A program made the position numbers and the translations under genes. Below are positions 27,727 to 36,982 of a stretch of 64,000 nucleotides of DNA, in pieces. Source of the DNA: Campylobacteraceae bacterium (lineage in GTDB: Bacteria > Campylobacterota > Campylobacteria > Campylobacterales > Campylobacteraceae); contig JAISAU010000024.1 in the NCBI GenBank assembly GCA_031266555.1, positions 32,671 to 96,670 on the forward strand, written 5' to 3'. Below the pieces are notes generated by a model, which saw only the letters and a list, made by a program, of their open reading frames with translations, was not told where the DNA came from and made no database searches. Each line of letters begins with the position of its first letter. The stretch's first letter is position 1.

Positions 27727-29202
27727 ATGTTTACAGAAACAAGAGGAAATGACGGAAAAAATCCTAAAAAGGTTCAATTTTCATATGCGATATTAAATCC
27801 AAGCGCAAGTTTCGGCGGACTTTATGCGCCTCGTGATTTGCCGAAAATTGATGAAAATTTCATCATAAAGATAGCAAAAAAAAGTTATAAAGAGTTAACA
27901 TTAGAGATTTTAAAGCTTTTCGATATAGATATAGACGAAGATATTTTAAAAGAAGCTTTGAATTTGTACGATGGGTTTGACGACAAAAACAACCCTGTCC
28001 CGCTTGTAAAAGTCAAATCAGACCTTTTTGTCAACGAACTTTACCACGGACCTACGCGCGCTTTTAAAGATATGGCTTTACAACCTTTTGGGTATATACT
28101 TTCGCATTTGGCGAAAAAACGAAATGAAAAATACCTCATCTTAGCGGCTACCAGCGGCGATACGGGACCGGCTACGCTTAATGCTTTTGAAAATAAAGAG
28201 AATATAAAAGTGGTGTGTCTGTATCCGGACGGCGGAACAAGCGATGTACAGCGGCTTCAAATGGTAACAAGCGAAGGGGAAAATTTAAAAGTCGTAGGAA
28301 TACGCGGCAATTTTGACGACGCGCAAAACGCGTTAAAATCGTTGCTTGCTTCAAACTCTTTCAAAGAGAGTCTAAAAAAACAAAACATTAATTTAAGCGC
28401 GGCAAATTCAGTAAACTTCGGACGTATTATATTTCAAATCGTATATCACATATCAAGCTATATTGAGTTGATTAGGCAAAATGAGTTAAAAATCGGCGAA
28501 AAATTTTACATAACTATCCCCAGTGGAAATTTTGGCAACGCTCTTGGAGCATATTATGCTAAAAAGATGGGTCTACCGATTGAAAAAATTTTAATAGCCT
28601 CAAATATCAATAACATACTAACAGACCTTTTAACGACGGGCGTTTACGATATAAGTAAAAGAGAGCTTTTGCAAAGCACCTCTCCCGCGATGGATATTCT
28701 GATATCGTCAAATGTGGAGAGAGTTTTATTTGATAAATTTGGAAGTACGAGATGCAAAGAGTTAATGAACGACCTATTGGATAAAAAGTTTTATAAACTA
28801 AATAAAAATGAGTTGGACACTTTAAGAGAGAATTTTGACGCTGTATATTCAGACGATGAATTTGCCTTAGAAACGATAGCCAAATTCGCAAAAGACGGCT
28901 ATGTGTTAGACCCGCATACGGCTACATGTATAAAAGCGTACGAGACTATAAAACAAAAAAATATTCCATGCGTTATATGCTCGACTGCCGAATGGACAAA
29001 ATTTGCTCCTACGATGTGGAACGCTTTGCAGAATGACAAAAAGAAATATAGCGATAAAGAAGCTCTTGAAAAATTTAGCGAAAGCTTGCATGTAAAAATT
29101 CCAAACTCTATAAACTCTTTATTCGAGAAAAAGATACTTCATCATGATGTTGTGGAAAAATCTCAAATTGAAAAAACTATAGCTGATTTTTTAAAAGGTT
29201 AA
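27727..29202 (+). CDS. thrC: Threonine synthase
   Basis: 491 residues. GPTRAFKDMALQPFGY carries the PLP-binding Lys, and AATSGDTGPATLNAF the phosphate-binding loop. Converts O-phosphohomoserine to threonine. The ATG at 27727 (MFTETRG) is the likely start; an earlier in-frame ATG at 27694 lies inside cutA and would add a non-family sequence. Third gene of the argB run, followed by kdsB three bases later. Confidence 0.95.
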   Translation: MFTETRGNDGKNPKKVQFSYAILNPSASFGGLYAPRDLPKIDENFIIKIAKKSYKELTLEILKLFDIDIDEDILKEALNLYDGFDDKNNPVPLVKVKSDLFVNELYHGPTRAFKDMALQPFGYILSHLAKKRNEKYLILAATSGDTGPATLNAFENKENIKVVCLYPDGGTSDVQRLQMVTSEGENLKVVGIRGNFDDAQNALKSLLASNSFKESLKKQNINLSAANSVNFGRIIFQIVYHISSYIELIRQNELKIGEKFYITIPSGNFGNALGAYYAKKMGLPIEKILIASNINNILTDLLTTGVYDISKRELLQSTSPAMDILISSNVERVLFDKFGSTRCKELMNDLLDKKFYKLNKNELDTLRENFDAVYSDDEFALETIAKFAKDGYVLDPHTATCIKAYETIKQKNIPCVICSTAEWTKFAPTMWNALQNDKKKYSDKEALEKFSESLHVKIPNSINSLFEKKILHHDVVEKSQIEKTIADFLKG

Positions 29203-29205
29203 ATT

Positions 29206-29922
29206 ATGATAATTATCCCTGCCCGCCTCGCGTCGACAAGATTCCCAAATAAAATACTAACCGATATATTCGGACTTCCGATGGTCATAAGAACGGCTAA
29301 AGCGGTTGAAGAGATAGACGATATCGCTATAGCGACAGATAGCAAAGAAGTGATGGAAGTCGCTGAAAAATACAACATAAAAGCGATTTTGACAAGCATA
29401 AATCACCAAAGCGGGACAGACAGAATAAACGAAGCGGCGCAAAAACTATTCTTAAAAGAAAACGAGGTGGTGATAAATGTGCAAGCGGATGAACCTTTTA
29501 TAGAAAAAGATGTGGTTTTGACATTAAAAAACAAGGTTGAGAGTTTAAGAGAAAAAAATAAATGGGTTATGGCGAGTTGTTATAAAAAAATAACCAAAGA
29601 CGAAGCGCTTGATCCAAATCTCGTTAAAGTAGTAACAGATAAAGATCAAAACGCGCTCTACTTTTCAAGGTCACGCATTCCACACGATAGAGAAAATATA
29701 GGCGCGCAATATTTAGGACATTTAGGGCTTTACGGCTTTACATTTTGCTCTTTACGCTCTTTTTGCGCATTTGCGCCCTCCTTGCTTGAACAGATAGAAA
29801 AATTGGAACAATTAAGAGCTTTGCATTACGGCAAAACGATAAATATGATAGAAGTAGAAAGCCAAAGTTTTGGCATAGATACAAAAGAGGATTTGGAAAA
29901 AGCGCTGAAGATATTTGCGTAG
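29206..29922 (+). CDS. kdsB: 3-deoxy-manno-octulosonate cytidylyltransferase (CMP-KDO synthetase)
   Basis: 238 residues. IIPARLASTRFPNK at the start, then VINVQADEPFI and YFSRSRIPHDR in the middle, are typical of KdsB. Activates KDO with CTP for lipopolysaccharide or lipooligosaccharide core synthesis, in the cytoplasm. AAAGG lies eight bases before the ATG. Last gene of the run; the sequence after it has no clear terminator hairpin. Confidence 0.95.
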   Translation: MIIIPARLASTRFPNKILTDIFGLPMVIRTAKAVEEIDDIAIATDSKEVMEVAEKYNIKAILTSINHQSGTDRINEAAQKLFLKENEVVINVQADEPFIEKDVVLTLKNKVESLREKNKWVMASCYKKITKDEALDPNLVKVVTDKDQNALYFSRSRIPHDRENIGAQYLGHLGLYGFTFCSLRSFCAFAPSLLEQIEKLEQLRALHYGKTINMIEVESQSFGIDTKEDLEKALKIFA

Positions 29923-30833
29923 TGTTTCGCGACTCTAAAGTGGACGCGCACATGTGTTGTTTGAAAAGTAGCTACTGCTAAATATCCAAAGACAAAAAGG
30001 CGCGAAAAACATAATTTCCACTATGCCGCCATAAGAAACTTTTATCTATGCGCTCATTTGCGGCTCTTTTATTGTTGCGGGCGAAGCAATCTGGCAAAAA
30101 CACAATTTGTAAAAATTTGAAACACAAAAAACAACCTTTTTTACATGTCACTCACACAACCAAACAATGAGTTAAATCCGCGCAAACGAAATATTATATT
30201 GCTCTCATCACTCCTGCAAATGACTGGCTTCTGGTCTATACATACTTTCAATAAGCCATTTTATAATTTATTTTTTTGGATTTCCATAGAGGGGATAATC
30301 AATCATCAATTTTACCAACTCCCAAATCTTATAATGTTTGTGATGACGGAGGTGCGGCGCAAAATGTTTTACATGTAAGAGTAGAATTTAAATAGCTAAA
30401 CAAATAAAAGTTTATTTTGTTTTTACAGTGAAACCTGCATGTAGGATTTAAAGCCGCTATATCATTGCATTCTACCTCTCTTGTGTTATTCTCGCACAAA
30501 TGGGAATCCGTAAGTATGAAATATTTTACATGTAAATACTTCGTTTTTCATTATAAGTAAAAAACAATCAAAGATAATTTTATATTTTACCGTCTTTTTA
30601 TTTCTTTTGGATTCTGGCATTCCCTCAGGAAAGTTGGAATGGATTCCCGCCTTTGCAAGAGTAACACAAGAAAATGAAGCAAAAACGCAAAGATGATAAA
30701 ATTTTATAATAATGACAATATTTAATCGTCAAAAGTTTTTACATGTAGAGAAGAATTTATCGGTTTGTGAAAATAGATTGCCGCGCCCATCAACTCGCAA
30801 TGACAAAAAATAACATAACTTACCACATGAACA
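29923..30833. other. 900-base gene-free gap with repeats and TACATGTA motifs
   Basis: No gene supported. It contains parts of the 'gcaatcca' repeat family (gcgaagcaatctgg near 30075; gattgccgcg...ctcgcaatgac near 30775-30810), five ACATGT-type motifs and an inverted-repeat element at 30476-30670. A 77-codon open frame at 30145-30378 has no ribosome-binding site and no recognisable product. Confidence 0.6.
30476..30670. repeat. Inverted-repeat (MITE-like) element
   Basis: The left end (tcttgtgttattct...gggaatccg, to 30510) and the right end (ggattcccgcctttgcaaga...gtaacacaaga, 30641-30670) are imperfect inverted copies of each other over about 35 bases, outermost TAACACAAGA matching exactly. 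The 130-base centre is non-coding. This resembles small non-autonomous elements built on a 'ggattcccgc' palindrome; no target duplication was identified. Confidence 0.5.
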
Positions 30834-31457
30834 TCAAGAATTTTTGGGCAACTCTTCTCCGCTGGCGATTAACTTATCTCTTAATCTATTTAAAAATTCT
30901 TGCTTAGTTTCGCCCTCTTTTAATTTCACCGCGCTTCCAGCGACTAAAGTGCAAAGAAGAGGGAGCGGGATAAAATGACCTTTTGGCATTACTCTTTTAA
31001 AATTATCAAGCCATATGGGAACTATCTCAATCTCAGGATTTTCTTTTGCCAACAGGTAAATCCCGCTTTTAAAAGGCAACAGTACATCCTCTTTATTTCT
31101 CGTGCCTTCGGGAAATATAATGATAGAGTAGCCATCTCTTAAAGCCTCTAATATAGGCTTTAAAGGATTTAGCGTTTTAGCGCTCCTATCAACCAGTACG
31201 GCATTGAACATTTTGTGTATCATAAACTTACGGATAGCCGTTTTTGACCAGTAATCGGCGGCGGCAATCGCTCTTGTGTTTTCTCGTATGTGTTTTGGCA
31301 AAGCCGACCAAATAAGTACAAAATCAGCATGCGAACTGTGATTGGCATAATATATTCGCTGTTTTGCCACCGGTTCGCAATCTCTCCAAATCAATCTTAC
31401 GCCGGTGAGAAATTTCGCGAAGTTTATCAATAAAATCGTACAAAATTTATCAAACAT
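30834..31457 (-). CDS. 1-acyl-glycerol-3-phosphate acyltransferase-like protein (PlsC family)
   Basis: 207 residues. NHSSHADFVLIWSALP contains the catalytic HxxxxD, and FPEGTRN the glycerophosphate-binding motif. The N-terminal helix anchors it to the inner membrane. Family members acylate lysophosphatidate. Here it is the last gene of a minus-strand cluster with CdsA-like, CDP-alcohol transferase and hydrolase-methyltransferase genes, so it likely supplies or remodels phosphatidate for a special lipid rather than being the essential PlsC. Short compared with the usual 240 residues. Confidence 0.87.
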   Translation of the reverse strand: MFDKFCTILLINFAKFLTGVRLIWRDCEPVAKQRIYYANHSSHADFVLIWSALPKHIRENTRAIAAADYWSKTAIRKFMIHKMFNAVLVDRSAKTLNPLKPILEALRDGYSIIIFPEGTRNKEDVLLPFKSGIYLLAKENPEIEIVPIWLDNFKRVMPKGHFIPLPLLCTLVAGSAVKLKEGETKQEFLNRLRDKLIASGEELPKNS

Positions 31458-31466
31458 AAAAACTCT

Positions 31467-33200
31467 TTAATCACGCACGGCGACGGAAACCGTGAAAATT
31501 CCCCAAATATCAATACGCATTGTTATCTTTGTAAATCCCACGCTTTGTACTAGTTGATCCAACTCTCTTGTTGTTCGTCTGCGCATAATCCACGGTTTGC
31601 CGCCTTGATGGCTCGGCAAAACTTTTGCTATATATTCAAGCTGAGGATGCCATGGTTGTCCGGTATATATAAGAAAACTACCGCTTTGCATAGAAGAAGC
31701 CAAACCTTCGAGAGAGTTTTTTATCATATTATTATCGCCAAACAGCTCGTAAAGACCTGAAACTATGGCAAGTGTCGGTTTAATCTTTAAAGATGAGAGA
31801 GAATTTTTATCAAACGCGTCTCCTTGCTCAAATTTCACAACTTCATCAAGATTTTTTGCTTTTATTAATACATGTGCGTTTCTGACATTTATCTCGCTAA
31901 AATCTCTAAGCAGTACAGAATTTGGCAAAGGTTTCATCTCGCCGATACTCTCTAATACGTATCTTCCTCCGCCTGCGGCTATATCGACTATATCAACGCT
32001 TTTGTTTTCGTCTCTTAATTTTTTCACGCAAAATCTTAAAAGCTCTTCCAGATGAATTTTACGCTGCCTAATACCTCTCCAACCAATCGACCTTAAATAG
32101 ATAAAGTCTGCAAACGCGCCAAAATTAGTAGCGCCTGAAGGTTGATTTTTGTAGATATAATCAAGCGAACTTCCCGAGTCAAACCCTCTCTCAAATCCTA
32201 ACTTAACGCCGTCTGATATTAAGCTCGCGTATTTAATAAGAGATTTGTCAATACCCCAATAGATATTTTTGAAAAATCCATTCGGTAAAGATAATCTATC
32301 GGCTTCAGCTCTTGTATATCCTATCTTATCGGCATCTAAAAGAGATGGAAATTTCGGCGAGCTCTCAAAACATTTCAGTATAAATCTTTTTATCTTTTCC
32401 GTGACTAAATGCCTCTCTTTCTCACCAAAAACATCGTGATAAAAACCTGGTAGCTCATAACACTCTTTTTGCGGACTGCCTAAATTATTGAAAAATCTTT
32501 TTTGCGCGCTTTTTTTGACTATAAAATCTCTTCTGGCAATAAACATCTGTACCGGCGTATAGATAGAGTTCGCGTCTTCAATAACTCTTTTTGCCGCCGC
32601 GTATGCTCCCAATAAAGTCTTTACCGGTATATCTTTTGTTATTTCCTCATCTTTGCCGTAAGAGTTGACTCTATCCTCGTCATGCGTTAAAAAAGACGGC
32701 TTAACATAGCTTTTAACTTTGAAATTTCCTCTTAAATTGTATAGCAAATTTAACCCGCTCAAAGCAAACGGCACAAAGAGCCTGATATCAAACGCGCATG
32801 CTCCCAAAACTAAAGCTCTGATATTGGGAACATAATCATGCGCCCACAAAGCCGCCGTCACCGCGCCGATACTTTGCGCTATTACGGCTATATTTTCTTC
32901 TTTTATGCCGTAACCGATTTTGATATGTTCTATAAAATATTGCAAATCTTTGGCAAAATCGGCAAACTCCGCGTCATCTGAATTTTGCGACTTTGACTTT
33001 CCGCATCCTCTCATATCCCAAGCGAAAAACTCAAATTCGTCAAGTTCCAGTTCCTCAACTAAATGAGCGATTCTTAAAGAGTGTTCATGCCCTCTATGAA
33101 GTAAAATGATTGCTTTTTTATCCTCATTTTGCGTTTTGCTTTTCCAATGCTTATAATGTATATCGCTTCCATCAAAACTTTTAAAACTATTATTGTCCAT
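31467..33200 (-). CDS. ynbC: Fused alpha/beta hydrolase - SAM methyltransferase (YnbC-like)
   Basis: 577 residues in two domains. The N-terminal 280 residues form a lysophospholipase-type alpha/beta hydrolase: LLHRGHEHS, then AIIAQSIGA (VIAQSIGAVTA, nucleophile Ser) and a late HD for the catalytic His (FYHDVFGE). The C-terminal 290 are a Rossmann methyltransferase with VDIAAGGGRYVLE as the SAM-binding loop. This fusion is the one I know from E. coli YnbC. Overlaps the CDP-alcohol transferase gene by 11 bases; GAGGCG before the ATG. Presumably acts on a phospholipid made by its neighbours; no substrate is proven. Confidence 0.85.
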   Translation of the reverse strand: MDNNSFKSFDGSDIHYKHWKSKTQNEDKKAIILLHRGHEHSLRIAHLVEELELDEFEFFAWDMRGCGKSKSQNSDDAEFADFAKDLQYFIEHIKIGYGIKEENIAVIAQSIGAVTAALWAHDYVPNIRALVLGACAFDIRLFVPFALSGLNLLYNLRGNFKVKSYVKPSFLTHDEDRVNSYGKDEEITKDIPVKTLLGAYAAAKRVIEDANSIYTPVQMFIARRDFIVKKSAQKRFFNNLGSPQKECYELPGFYHDVFGEKERHLVTEKIKRFILKCFESSPKFPSLLDADKIGYTRAEADRLSLPNGFFKNIYWGIDKSLIKYASLISDGVKLGFERGFDSGSSLDYIYKNQPSGATNFGAFADFIYLRSIGWRGIRQRKIHLEELLRFCVKKLRDENKSVDIVDIAAGGGRYVLESIGEMKPLPNSVLLRDFSEINVRNAHVLIKAKNLDEVVKFEQGDAFDKNSLSSLKIKPTLAIVSGLYELFGDNNMIKNSLEGLASSMQSGSFLIYTGQPWHPQLEYIAKVLPSHQGGKPWIMRRRTTRELDQLVQSVGFTKITMRIDIWGIFTVSVAVRD

Positions 33201-33795
33201 TTTTCGCCTCTTTAAGACCTTCTTTTACTCTATTAAAAATCGTATAAACAAGCAGCAGCAAAACTATCCAAAGTATATAATCTATAATATTTAAAAATAT
33301 GCCCGACCCTACCATAACGCCCAAAACTCCAAATACAAAAGCTCTGTCGCTTTTACCCATAGGACCGTCGTATCTGCGTTTAGCTTTTACTAAAGGAGCC
33401 ATAACGCCGGCATATTCGCTGATGATAGATAAAATTACTATGGTTATTACAAGGTACATGTCCGCCGCATATATAAAAACCATATATAAAACAGTATCCG
33501 ACACCACATCGCAAAGTTCATTTAGATACGCTCCCAAATCGCTCTTTTGATTAAATTCGCGAGCCAACATACCGTCAATCGCGTTTAACGCCATTCTTAT
33601 AAATAACCAAATCGGCATAAGATAAAATATCTCTTTTGTATCCGCGCTTTGCCAAATAACAAAACCAACAATCAAAGAACCAATAAGTGCGGATAAGGTC
33701 ACGCAATTTGCGGTAATTTTCATTTTATAAAGCCATTTTGTTAAAGGGCGAAGCAGAGTTTGAAATTTTTGTTTTAATCGATATATTGATATCAA
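33190..33795 (-). CDS. ynbA: CDP-alcohol phosphatidyltransferase family protein (YnbA-like)
   Basis: 201 residues, about six hydrophobic segments. The family motif D-G-x2-A-R-x8-G-x3-D-x3-D is seen as DGMLAREFNQKSDLGAYLNE followed by CDVVSD (about residues 73-97). Such enzymes replace CMP of CDP-diacylglycerol with an alcohol such as glycerol phosphate, serine or inositol phosphate. A TTG start at 33795 with AGAAGG upstream is chosen since no ATG fits. Second gene of the ynbB-ynbA-ynbC-plsC-like cluster. Confidence 0.86.
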   Translation of the reverse strand: MISIYRLKQKFQTLLRPLTKWLYKMKITANCVTLSALIGSLIVGFVIWQSADTKEIFYLMPIWLFIRMALNAIDGMLAREFNQKSDLGAYLNELCDVVSDTVLYMVFIYAADMYLVITIVILSIISEYAGVMAPLVKAKRRYDGPMGKSDRAFVFGVLGVMVGSGIFLNIIDYILWIVLLLLVYTIFNRVKEGLKEAKNGQ

Positions 33796-33831
33796 TGCAC
33801 AACCTTCTTTAAATTATTAAAAATATTCGTT

Positions 33832-34758
33832 TCATACCCACCAGAAACGAACGATATGAAAAAATATAGGAGCCGCGAAACAAACAGAGTCAAATCTGTC
33901 AAGTATCCCACCGTGTCCTTCTATCATATATCCCCAATCTTTTATTCCCTTATCCCTTTTGATAGCCGACATCACAAGTCCGCCTAAGAATCCAAGCAGT
34001 GTCAAAATAAGAGATATAAAAAAAGCTTGCAAAAAAGTAAACGGCGTTATCCACCACAAAAGTCCTCCGATTAAAGACGCGCTTATGATTCCAAGTATAA
34101 AACCTTCAAAAGTTTTGGAAGGAGATAAGGTAGGAGCTATTTTATGACGTCCGAAAAGTTTGCCGAAAACATATTGCAATACGTCCGATATTTGCACCAC
34201 AATTATCAAAAACGCTATCAAAAGCAGATTTTTACCTTCAAATCCATCTATTTGCAAAACAAGAAGTGCTGGAACGCAAGATATGCAGTAAATACATATC
34301 ATAACTCCCCATTGAATCTTCGCGCATCTTTCCAAAAAATTTTTAACATCCGCTTTAAGCGACGAGAGTATAGGCAGTATCAAAAATACGTAAACGGGAA
34401 TAAATATACTAAACATTCCGTACCATTCGATAAACACAAAAACATATTGAAGCGGCAAAACAATATAAAAAGCGAACAAAAGAGCGTAATAATCGTTTTG
34501 ATTTGTCGGGGTTATAGTGATAAACTCCCTCAAAGCAAGAGCGGATACAATCAAAAACAGCACTATCACAGCCGCGTCGCCAAGCGCGAAAGCGACTCCA
34601 ATGATAGCAGTCATAATCCACCACGAATATATTCTGGCGTTTAGATTATCTATTATGGGATTTGATTCTTTTGATTTTACTTTGAGTATAAAACCGACTA
34701 TCGAGGCGAAAACTAAAATCACCCCGATTCCTGTAAACAAAACCGCTGTACTGCTCAT
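33832..34758 (-). CDS. ynbB: Phosphatidate cytidylyltransferase-like protein (YnbB/CdsA family)
   Basis: 308 residues, about eight membrane segments. The CdsA signature is near the C-terminus: SAIKRDKGIKDWG followed by HGGILDRFDS, with SKTFEGFILG earlier. Makes CDP-diacylglycerol from phosphatidate and CTP in the inner membrane. First gene of the cluster. It is the gene order, not the sequence alone, that suggests a dedicated second copy (YnbB-like) instead of the housekeeping CdsA; whether another cdsA exists lies outside the window. Confidence 0.87.
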   Translation of the reverse strand: MSSTAVLFTGIGVILVFASIVGFILKVKSKESNPIIDNLNARIYSWWIMTAIIGVAFALGDAAVIVLFLIVSALALREFITITPTNQNDYYALLFAFYIVLPLQYVFVFIEWYGMFSIFIPVYVFLILPILSSLKADVKNFLERCAKIQWGVMICIYCISCVPALLVLQIDGFEGKNLLLIAFLIIVVQISDVLQYVFGKLFGRHKIAPTLSPSKTFEGFILGIISASLIGGLLWWITPFTFLQAFFISLILTLLGFLGGLVMSAIKRDKGIKDWGYMIEGHGGILDRFDSVCFAAPIFFHIVRFWWV

Positions 34759-34807
34759 GATTTTTCTTAAAAGTCAAATTTTTGAACGACATTTTAACCA
34801 ATGTTCA

Positions 34808-35107
34808 TTAAATTATCTCTTTGAAAAACTCCCCATTTTTCTCATATAGATATACTTCGGGCGGATTTTCGCCTATTTGACAAATAAGCTTACATGTAAG
34901 GACTTCCGCTATTTCAAAAGCTTTTGAAAAGACGCCGAAAATATATGCTTTTGTATTAAAAATCGGCGTCGCGCTAAAACCTCTGTACGCAAATGCTTCA
35001 TTATCCACCGCGCAAAATCCCTCTTTTTTTATATACTCTTCAAATGAACTGACATTTTGAACTTGAGGAGTGTCCAAAACCACTAAAACTTCTATTTCTT
35101 TATTCAT
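34808..35107 (-). CDS. Small protein overlapping dsbD, unknown function
   Basis: Not recognised. 99 residues, soluble, no signal peptide, one Cys pair far apart. The ATG at 35107 overlaps the dsbD stop by eight bases (ATGAATAA), so it is translated by coupling with dsbD. An open extension further upstream lies inside dsbD and is a shadow. A TTACATGTAAG motif occurs within its coding sequence. Confidence 0.62.
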   Translation of the reverse strand: MNKEIEVLVVLDTPQVQNVSSFEEYIKKEGFCAVDNEAFAYRGFSATPIFNTKAYIFGVFSKAFEIAEVLTCKLICQIGENPPEVYLYEKNGEFFKEII

Positions 35108-36806
35108 TTTCAACTCTTGATAAAATATCCAAGAACTCAACCTCGTTTTTAAACCCGACAACTTGCAAATGTTTAAGCTCAATGTTATTTTTAAAAAAAA
35201 CAATCGCGGGCGGTCCGTACAACCCAAAATATCTCATAATCTCTTTATCATCATCGCTGTTTTTTGTTACGTCTACTTTTAACAAAATAAAATTTTCAAG
35301 ACTTTTTTGTACGCTTTTTTGACTAAAAGTCTTATCCTCCAACTCCGTGCAAATCGCGCACCAAGAAGCGGTAAACTCTATCATCACAGGTTTTTGAGCT
35401 GTTTTTACGGCATTGTTTAGCTCGTTTAAGTTTGTTACATGTATAAAATCAATAGATAGTTTTTGCGTTTTTTGACCTTTAAAACTCTCCAACGAAATTA
35501 AAAGCGAACCGCTCTTGTTGATACCGCTAAAAAGAGCGATTAGTCCGTAAATAATAATGAGGATGGAAAAAACTTTTAATACCTTTTGCCTTATTGTATT
35601 AAATTTGGTTAGAGCAAATATATAAACGCCAAAAGCGATAATCAAAAGCGCGTACAAAATAAGGCTTACATGTGAAGGCAATATCCGAGAACTCATCCAC
35701 ACGGCTAACCACAACATGATAAAACCAAAAACTCTTTGTACCGTTTGCATCCAAACGCCGGGCTTTGGCAATAATTTACCCGCACTCGCTCCTATAACCA
35801 ACAATGGAATACCCATGCCAACACTCATAACAAAAAGAGCGGCTCCTCCTAATATAGCGTCCCCGCTTTGTCCTATATATATTAAAGCTCCGGCAAGCGG
35901 CGCGGCTACGCAAGGACCGACTATCAAAGAAGACGCAAAACCCATAGCGGCAATACCTATAAAACCATGTTTATCGCTAAAATTTTTTGCGAGTCTGTTT
36001 TGCAAGGAAGACGGCATTTGAAAACTGTATAACCCGAACATAGACGCGGCAAGCAATACAAAAATCATACTAAACGCGTAAACAACTAAAGGCATTTGAA
36101 GCGCTGATTGGATATTTGAGCCAAATAACCCCGCTACTATACCGACAATCATGTAAGCAAGCGACATAAAAAAAACATAAACGCTTGAGAGTAAAAAACC
36201 TTTTTTGGTATTCATAAGGCTTTTTTTAGATTGTTTGGCAATCATAGACGATAGTATGGGAATCATTGGAAAAGTGCAAGGGGTGAAAGACAAAAGCAGT
36301 CCAAAACCAAAAAAACTAACTAAAATGATAAAAAAACTTTTATCTTTAAACATAGCGGCTATCGAACCGTGTTCGGATAATAAATTGTCGTTTTCAATAT
36401 ATATCTCAAAAGTTTTCGTCATCGGCGGATAACATATAACGCCTCCGCCTGCGCATCCTTGATAGGTAGCTTGCAAAAGAGTATCGCCGCCTACTCCTAA
36501 AGATTTTATAAAATCAATCGGGACTACAGCTTCATAAAAATTCCAAAAAACCCTTTGCTCTTTATAAATTTGGGGCAAAGAGGTTGAAAGTTGCGCGCCT
36601 AAATCAATACTTTTTGGTTTTAATACTTTTAAGCTAAACTTATCAGATAGCAGATAAACGCCATCTTGCATATCTATTCTAATCGTGATAAAACCGTTAT
36701 TTTCTATAAAATTAGCGCTAAAGGCATCTTCTGGGGGAATAATTTTGAGCATGTTTTGAGCCCAAACAATATTGATAAAAAATAAAAAAACTATAATTTT
36801 TCGCAC
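35100..36806 (-). CDS. dsbD: Thiol:disulfide interchange protein DsbD
   Basis: 568 residues. Signal peptide ends near residue 16 (IVWAQ). The N-terminal periplasmic domain has the Cys pair GCAGGGVICYPP; the central eight-helix membrane domain begins with FTPCTFPMIPILSSM and carries GPCVAAPLAGAL; the C-terminal thioredoxin domain has SWCAICTELE (CxxC). Passes electrons from cytoplasmic thioredoxin to periplasmic disulfide isomerases and cytochrome c maturation. Starts with GTG at 36806 after TGGAAA. Together with the small overlapping gene it forms a unit. Confidence 0.94.
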   Translation of the reverse strand: MRKIIVFLFFINIVWAQNMLKIIPPEDAFSANFIENNGFITIRIDMQDGVYLLSDKFSLKVLKPKSIDLGAQLSTSLPQIYKEQRVFWNFYEAVVPIDFIKSLGVGGDTLLQATYQGCAGGGVICYPPMTKTFEIYIENDNLLSEHGSIAAMFKDKSFFIILVSFFGFGLLLSFTPCTFPMIPILSSMIAKQSKKSLMNTKKGFLLSSVYVFFMSLAYMIVGIVAGLFGSNIQSALQMPLVVYAFSMIFVLLAASMFGLYSFQMPSSLQNRLAKNFSDKHGFIGIAAMGFASSLIVGPCVAAPLAGALIYIGQSGDAILGGAALFVMSVGMGIPLLVIGASAGKLLPKPGVWMQTVQRVFGFIMLWLAVWMSSRILPSHVSLILYALLIIAFGVYIFALTKFNTIRQKVLKVFSILIIIYGLIALFSGINKSGSLLISLESFKGQKTQKLSIDFIHVTNLNELNNAVKTAQKPVMIEFTASWCAICTELEDKTFSQKSVQKSLENFILLKVDVTKNSDDDKEIMRYFGLYGPPAIVFFKNNIELKHLQVVGFKNEVEFLDILSRVENE

Positions 36807-36956
36807 TATATTTCCAAAAATTTTAAAATCCTTAATTGTATCTAATGTTGATAAATGTGATGTTAAATCATGTAAAACCTCAACAATATCTTACATGTAA
36901 GCTTGAAATTTAATCAAATTTAACAAAAACTTGAGATAAAAATAGCTATTATTATA

Positions 36957-36962
36957 AAACTT
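36957..36962 (+). promoter_or_regulatory. Probable -10 element upstream of ppk2
   Basis: TATTAT in an AT-rich context about 20 bases before the ATG at 36983, with TAAAGGA as ribosome-binding site. A CTTACATGTAAG palindrome lies 60 bases upstream. Spacing to the start codon is short, so the assignment is tentative. Confidence 0.35.
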
Positions 36963-36982
36963 ATTTTAAGTAAAGGATACAA

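Noticed and set aside
30145..30378. 77-codon open frame
   Set aside because: No ribosome-binding site, lies among repeats and TACATGT motifs.
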